Of a stretch of 10,246 nt of DNA, positions 7,141 to 10,246 are shown in pieces (position 1 is the stretch's first letter; each line of letters starts with the position of its first letter). The notes below the pieces were generated by a model, which saw nothing but the letters and a program-made list of their open reading frames with translations, was not told where the DNA came from and made no database searches. A program made the translations under genes and the position numbers. Source of the DNA: Planctomycetota bacterium (lineage in GTDB: Bacteria; Planctomycetota; Planctomycetia; Pirellulales; UBA1268); NCBI GenBank assembly GCA_003670825.1, contig QWQL01000113.1, positions 1-10,246 of the forward strand. The letters are read 5' to 3'.

Positions 7141-8472
7141 CAGCCCCTCCAGACCGCGGGCCAGGACGGGATCGAGGTCACGGGGCAGGCCACCTGACAT
7201 GCGATTCGCCGGCACCGGACCGGCGGCATCTCGGCTCCGCCGCCAGATGACAAGCCGCGAGTTTGATTCCGCCGTGGGCGTGATCTCGTAGCCGGCATCG
7301 GGCGAGACGCCCCACGGATCGTCGTCACCGTCGCCAGCGCGGCGGTGGATGTTGGCCCGGCTGGGCCGGAGGTATTCAGAGGTGGTGAGCTTGAGCAGCC
7401 CGCGGTCGTCGGACAGCGGCAGGATCGACTGCACCGTTCCCTTGCCGAAGGTGCGGCTGCCCACGAGCGTGGCCCGCCCGGTGTCTTGCAGGCAGGCAGC
7501 GACGATTTCCGCAGCGCTGGCCGTGAGGCCGTCCACGAGCACCATCATGGGAACGCCCGCGAGTTTCGCCCCGGCAGCGGCCCGCCGCGTCTCGATCGCC
7601 GCGTCTTCGCCGGGAGCGGCGGCCTTCCGGCCCCGGGTGTGGACGATCACGCCGTCATCGAGGAACAGATCGCAGACATCGATGGCTGCCGACAGCAACC
7701 CACCCGGATTCCCGCGAAGGTCGATCACGATGCCCTGCGGGTCACCCGTTTCGGCAATCGCATCGGCCGCGGCCGCGAGTTCCTCGGCGGTTCGCTCGCC
7801 GAACGTAGTGACGCGGACGAGCGCCACGCCGGGCACGCCCTCGATCATCCACTCCCAGCGGCCATCCGGCCCGCGGCGGTCGCCCTGGACGCTCTCGGTC
7901 TTGATGAGCTCGCGGACGAGCGTGACGTCGCGGCGCGCCACCAGATGCTGTCCATCGACACCTGGATCGAGTGTCGGCGGCGGATCTGCTGTGGGAGCGG
8001 CGATCTGCAGCACCACCCGATCGCCCACTGCGCCGCGGAGCGACGTGACGATCTCGCGAAGCGGCACTCCGGCCGTGGCCGTGCCGTCGATCGTCTCGAT
8101 CCGATCGCCGGCGTGGATGCCCGCTCGCCACGCTGGCGAATCGATGACGGGTGAGGCCACGATCGGCTCCCGCGAGGCTTCGTCGATCGTGAGCTCGAGC
8201 CCCACGCCGCCGAACTTCTGGTCGAGCACCGCCTCGAGATCGGCCCGCTCGTCTCCGCGGATGTAGGCCGAGTGTTCATCGAGTTTGGAGAGCGCTGCAT
8301 CCACGGCCGTGTCGAATAGCTCGCGCTCGTCGGCACGATCGAGGTACGACGTCTCGACGAGATCGAGCACTTCGCCGAACCGGCGGCCGGCCGCCGACTG
8401 CTCCCGGGCCACATAGGCAGCGAGGCAGGTGAGACAAATGGCCAGGAGGAGGATGAAGTTGCGCTTGGGCAC
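7048..8472 (-). CDS. S41 family C-terminal processing peptidase (CtpA-like, PDZ domain)
   Basis: This is a serine protease of the tail-specific/CtpA group, anchored in the membrane with its catalytic part in the periplasm, where such enzymes trim or degrade envelope proteins. The 474 residues show an N-terminal anchor (about 6-22), a helical region with DEHSAYI (65-71), a PDZ domain (about 87-160, starting FGGVGLEL), then the S41 core with DLRGNPGG (251-258), the catalytic serine S319 in GLTASAAEI and catalytic K344 with Q348 in FGKGTVQ. Residues 430-444 (LPRDLDPVLARGLEG) look like the usual family end. The final 30 residues (445-474) are a polar extension read from DNA antisense to folC. The frame also allows a TTG start at 8484; GTG 8472 is preferred because PKRNFILLL matches planctomycete homologues. 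No Shine-Dalgarno supports either start. Confidence 0.95.
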   Translation of the reverse strand: MPKRNFILLLAICLTCLAAYVAREQSAAGRRFGEVLDLVETSYLDRADERELFDTAVDAALSKLDEHSAYIRGDERADLEAVLDQKFGGVGLELTIDEASREPIVASPVIDSPAWRAGIHAGDRIETIDGTATAGVPLREIVTSLRGAVGDRVVLQIAAPTADPPPTLDPGVDGQHLVARRDVTLVRELIKTESVQGDRRGPDGRWEWMIEGVPGVALVRVTTFGERTAEELAAAADAIAETGDPQGIVIDLRGNPGGLLSAAIDVCDLFLDDGVIVHTRGRKAAAPGEDAAIETRRAAAGAKLAGVPMMVLVDGLTASAAEIVAACLQDTGRATLVGSRTFGKGTVQSILPLSDDRGLLKLTTSEYLRPSRANIHRRAGDGDDDPWGVSPDAGYEITPTAESNSRLVIWRRSRDAAGPVPANRMSGGLPRDLDPVLARGLEGLSARGPIAGEPDLRGEKEASRNDDDPAGPDA

Positions 8473-8795
8473 GTCGAGACACAAAGAGGAGCTGGGCGGC
8501 GGTCGGCAGGCCGGTCGGCTGACAGAACCGGATGACGACCGTCACGGCGGGGCCATGTGAATATACGCCGGGCCATGTTTCGCGGGCGATGGCATCCCGT
8601 TATCCGGCCGGCTGAGTTCACCCGATGCCGCCGCATCGGAGGGCCGAACCCCGGCATTTGGCGGCCGAAGCGGTCTGGCGAGGAGCCCTACCGCCGCGTA
8701 CCATCCCGACCCCTGCGATCCAGTGACGTACGCACTGAGGCGACCGCCGGTGACAGCAGTTTGATGCTGGCGCCGACCCCTGAGGAAGCAGTTTC
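8473..8795. other. Divergent intergenic spacer, no gene seen
   Basis: These 323 nt separate the starts of the protease (minus) and the LysM protein (plus), so they should hold both promoters. I see a perfect 7-bp hairpin (CCGATGC 8622-8628 with GCATCGG 8633-8639, loop of 4) and a TATATT patch on the minus strand (8565-8560) that could be a -10 box for the protease, but without a good -35 at normal spacing. Open frames crossing this region lack family similarity and overlap the LysM gene. Confidence 0.5.
8782..8788 (+). promoter_or_regulatory. Ribosome binding site of the LysM protein gene
   Basis: GAGGAAG lies 7 nt before ATG 8796, a clearer Shine-Dalgarno than at most genes here. It supports ATG 8796 over the later in-frame ATG at residue 18. 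Confidence 0.45.
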
Positions 8796-10246
8796 ATGGC
8801 CAGCCGCGGCAAACACCAGGCCCGTACGAACCGGGAGTCAGACTCGATGGAGGCGGTCAAGCCGCTCGTGGTTCTCGTGCTCTTCGGCACGATTCTCTAC
8901 GGCGGTTACTGTGTCGTGCAGAAGGGGCCATCGACGAGCGTCGGCGACGACGCTGCGGAGAGCATGGCTCCTGCGCCGGCCTTCGTGGCTCCGGCGATGG
9001 AGGTGGCTGCAGGGGTCCCGGCGGTCGCGCCCGCCGCGGTGACCCCACCCCCGGTGACCACCGGACCCGTTCCCTTGGCTGCCACATCGGCTCCAGTGAT
9101 GCCGGCGCCCCAGCTCGCCACGCAGCCGCCTGCAGCGCAGCCGCTTGCAGTGCCACCGACCGAGCCCCAGCCGTTCACCGCCCCGATCCCTCCTGCAGCG
9201 GTGGCCGGCACACCGCCCGCGCCGCCCTTTGTTGGATTCACCGAAGCGGCGACGCTGCCGCCAACGCCTGCGCTGCCGCCAACGCCTCCGCTGCCTGCCG
9301 AACCCTCGGTGCCACCGGCGTTTCAGACGGCCGCGGTCGCCGCGGCTGCCGCCGGGGCTGGCGCAGCCTTCGGTGCGGCTGCCGCCACCGAACCCGCGAG
9401 GATGTCTCCATCTGCCCCGACCTATCTCACGGCCGAGTCGGCTCCGCCCCCCGTGCAGTCCGCGCTCGGAGCAGGCATCTCGGCCCCGACCGCCGGCGAT
9501 GGAGTGGACCGCCCCGACCGCTACGCCACGCTCTCCACCTCGCCCCCACCGGCGGGCATGGCGGCGACTGCGGTCGCACCGCCGGCGTCCTCAGCGGTCA
9601 CCGGCTCGTCGGCTGCGTTTGCGACCGCCTGGGCCGACGCTCACGAGAAGCTGGCTGCGGGCCGCTATGCCGAGGCGTTGGCTGCCCTGTCGATCTGGTA
9701 CGACGATCCGTCGCTGGGCTTGGAAGAAAGCCAGCGGCTCGAGGATCTCCTCGGTCAACTTGCGGGCTCCGTGATCTACTCCCAGCACGATCTCCTGCTG
9801 CCCCCACACGTGGTCGCGGCCGGGGAAACGCTCCCCGCGATCGCCGCATCGTTGGGCGTATCGTGGCAGCTCCTCGGGAAGATCAATGGTGTCGACGATC
9901 CCCAGCGGCTCATGCCCGGGGAGCACCTCAAGCTGATCCGCGGTCCCTTCGACGCCGTGGTGAGCGTGTCGCGGCGGCGGGTCAGCCTCCAGCTCACCGG
10001 CAACTACGCAGGCAGTTTCCCCGTGGTGGTGGGACGGCAGTTCCTCGGCCGAGTCGGGAATGCGATCCCCGTGGTCGAGGTCCGCCGTGGTGCCGGACGC
10101 GACGCCCAGGCCGTGGGGCTCGCCGCGGCCGATCCGGCCGCGAAGCCGGCGATCGTGCTCGCGGATGGCCTCGTGATCGAGGCGGCCGAGGACCCGGGGG
10201 TGGCGAGCGAGAGTTCTCCCGCCACGAGCCTCGTCGTGTCGGTTCG
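8796..10246 (+). CDS. Membrane-anchored LysM protein with L,D-transpeptidase-like C-terminus (partial, runs off window)
   Basis: 483 codons are visible and the frame is open at the window end. There is a short basic cytoplasmic N-terminus, one hydrophobic segment (about 22-41) acting as a signal anchor, then an Ala/Pro-rich linker of about 220 residues (about 50-270) that could span the periplasm. A helical region (273-330, FATAWADAHEKLAAGRYAEA then LEESQRLEDLLGQLAG) resembles a TPR-like unit. A LysM peptidoglycan-binding domain follows (about 338-383: VVAAGETLPAIAASLGVSWQ, then LLGKINGVDDPQRLMPGEHL). From 385 (FDAVVSVSRRRVSLQLTGNY then AGSFPVVVG) it resembles the YkuD L,D-transpeptidase fold found after LysM in planctomycete proteins. 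Where IHGTxDP is expected it reads IEAAEDP (461-467), and no SxGC motif is seen before the edge. It probably binds peptidoglycan and may not be catalytic. Confidence 0.88.
   Translation, partial: MASRGKHQARTNRESDSMEAVKPLVVLVLFGTILYGGYCVVQKGPSTSVGDDAAESMAPAPAFVAPAMEVAAGVPAVAPAAVTPPPVTTGPVPLAATSAPVMPAPQLATQPPAAQPLAVPPTEPQPFTAPIPPAAVAGTPPAPPFVGFTEAATLPPTPALPPTPPLPAEPSVPPAFQTAAVAAAAAGAGAAFGAAAATEPARMSPSAPTYLTAESAPPPVQSALGAGISAPTAGDGVDRPDRYATLSTSPPPAGMAATAVAPPASSAVTGSSAAFATAWADAHEKLAAGRYAEALAALSIWYDDPSLGLEESQRLEDLLGQLAGSVIYSQHDLLLPPHVVAAGETLPAIAASLGVSWQLLGKINGVDDPQRLMPGEHLKLIRGPFDAVVSVSRRRVSLQLTGNYAGSFPVVVGRQFLGRVGNAIPVVEVRRGAGRDAQAVGLAAADPAAKPAIVLADGLVIEAAEDPGVASESSPATSLVVSV
9255..9290 (+). repeat. 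Two tandem 18-bp units in the LysM-protein linker
   Basis: CTGCCGCCAACGCCTGCG is followed by a copy with one change (CTGCCGCCAACGCCTCCG), encoding LPPTPA and LPPTPP, then a partial third unit (LPAEP). Such coding microsatellites are common in Pro-rich linkers and can vary in copy number between strains. Confidence 0.7.

Noticed and set aside
7349..8266. 305-residue plus-strand frame opposite the protease
   Set aside because: It is a Ser/Arg-rich shadow of the S41 gene with no domain.
8906..9241. Gly/Ala-rich minus-strand frame opposite the LysM linker
   Set aside because: It is the complement of the Ala/Pro-coding linker, an artefact of base composition.

Overview
The window looks like ordinary chromosomal DNA of a high-GC planctomycete, probably of the Pirellulales type. 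The main reasons are an outer-membrane beta-barrel protein resembling the planctomycete BBP7 family, a TPR protein with a C-terminal block (NNFAWLLATSPNDSIRDADQ) that I associate with planctomycete TPR proteins, an S41 protease starting PKRNFILLL, and a LysM protein with a long Ala/Pro-rich linker. Shine-Dalgarno motifs are weak or absent before most genes. There is no tRNA, rRNA, CRISPR array, transposase or phage gene.

Layout, left to right. (1) 65-1844, plus strand: an ABC-2 type exporter, ATPase then six-helix permease, 25 nt apart; the ATPase start may overlap the tail of an off-window gene by ATGA. (2) 1975-3705, plus: a secreted TPR-repeat protein followed by a probable intrinsic terminator at 3728-3752. 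(3) 3782-5354, minus: the barrel protein and then, 7 nt downstream, pterin-4a-carbinolamine dehydratase, probably one transcript. The barrel gene's leader can fold into two adjacent hairpins, one of which pairs the start codon. (4) 5355-5736: a divergent spacer holding a 158-bp element with 35-bp near-perfect inverted arms. (5) 5737-7140, plus: folC. (6) 7048-8472, minus: an S41 (CtpA-like) protease that converges on folC and overlaps it tail to tail by 93 bp in exact antisense codon register. (7) 8473-8795: a divergent spacer. (8) 8796 to the window end, plus: a membrane-anchored LysM protein whose C-terminal domain resembles an L,D-transpeptidase, apparently without the usual catalytic motif, and which is cut by the window edge.

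Most genes concern the cell envelope (exporter, exported TPR protein, outer-membrane barrel, periplasmic protease, LysM protein). Two are pterin/folate enzymes (dehydratase, folC). I see no dedicated gene system linking them. The points most worth a second look are the inverted-repeat element, the folC/protease overlap, the degenerate transpeptidase-like domain and the structured barrel leader. I did not find convincing evidence of a new multi-gene system.
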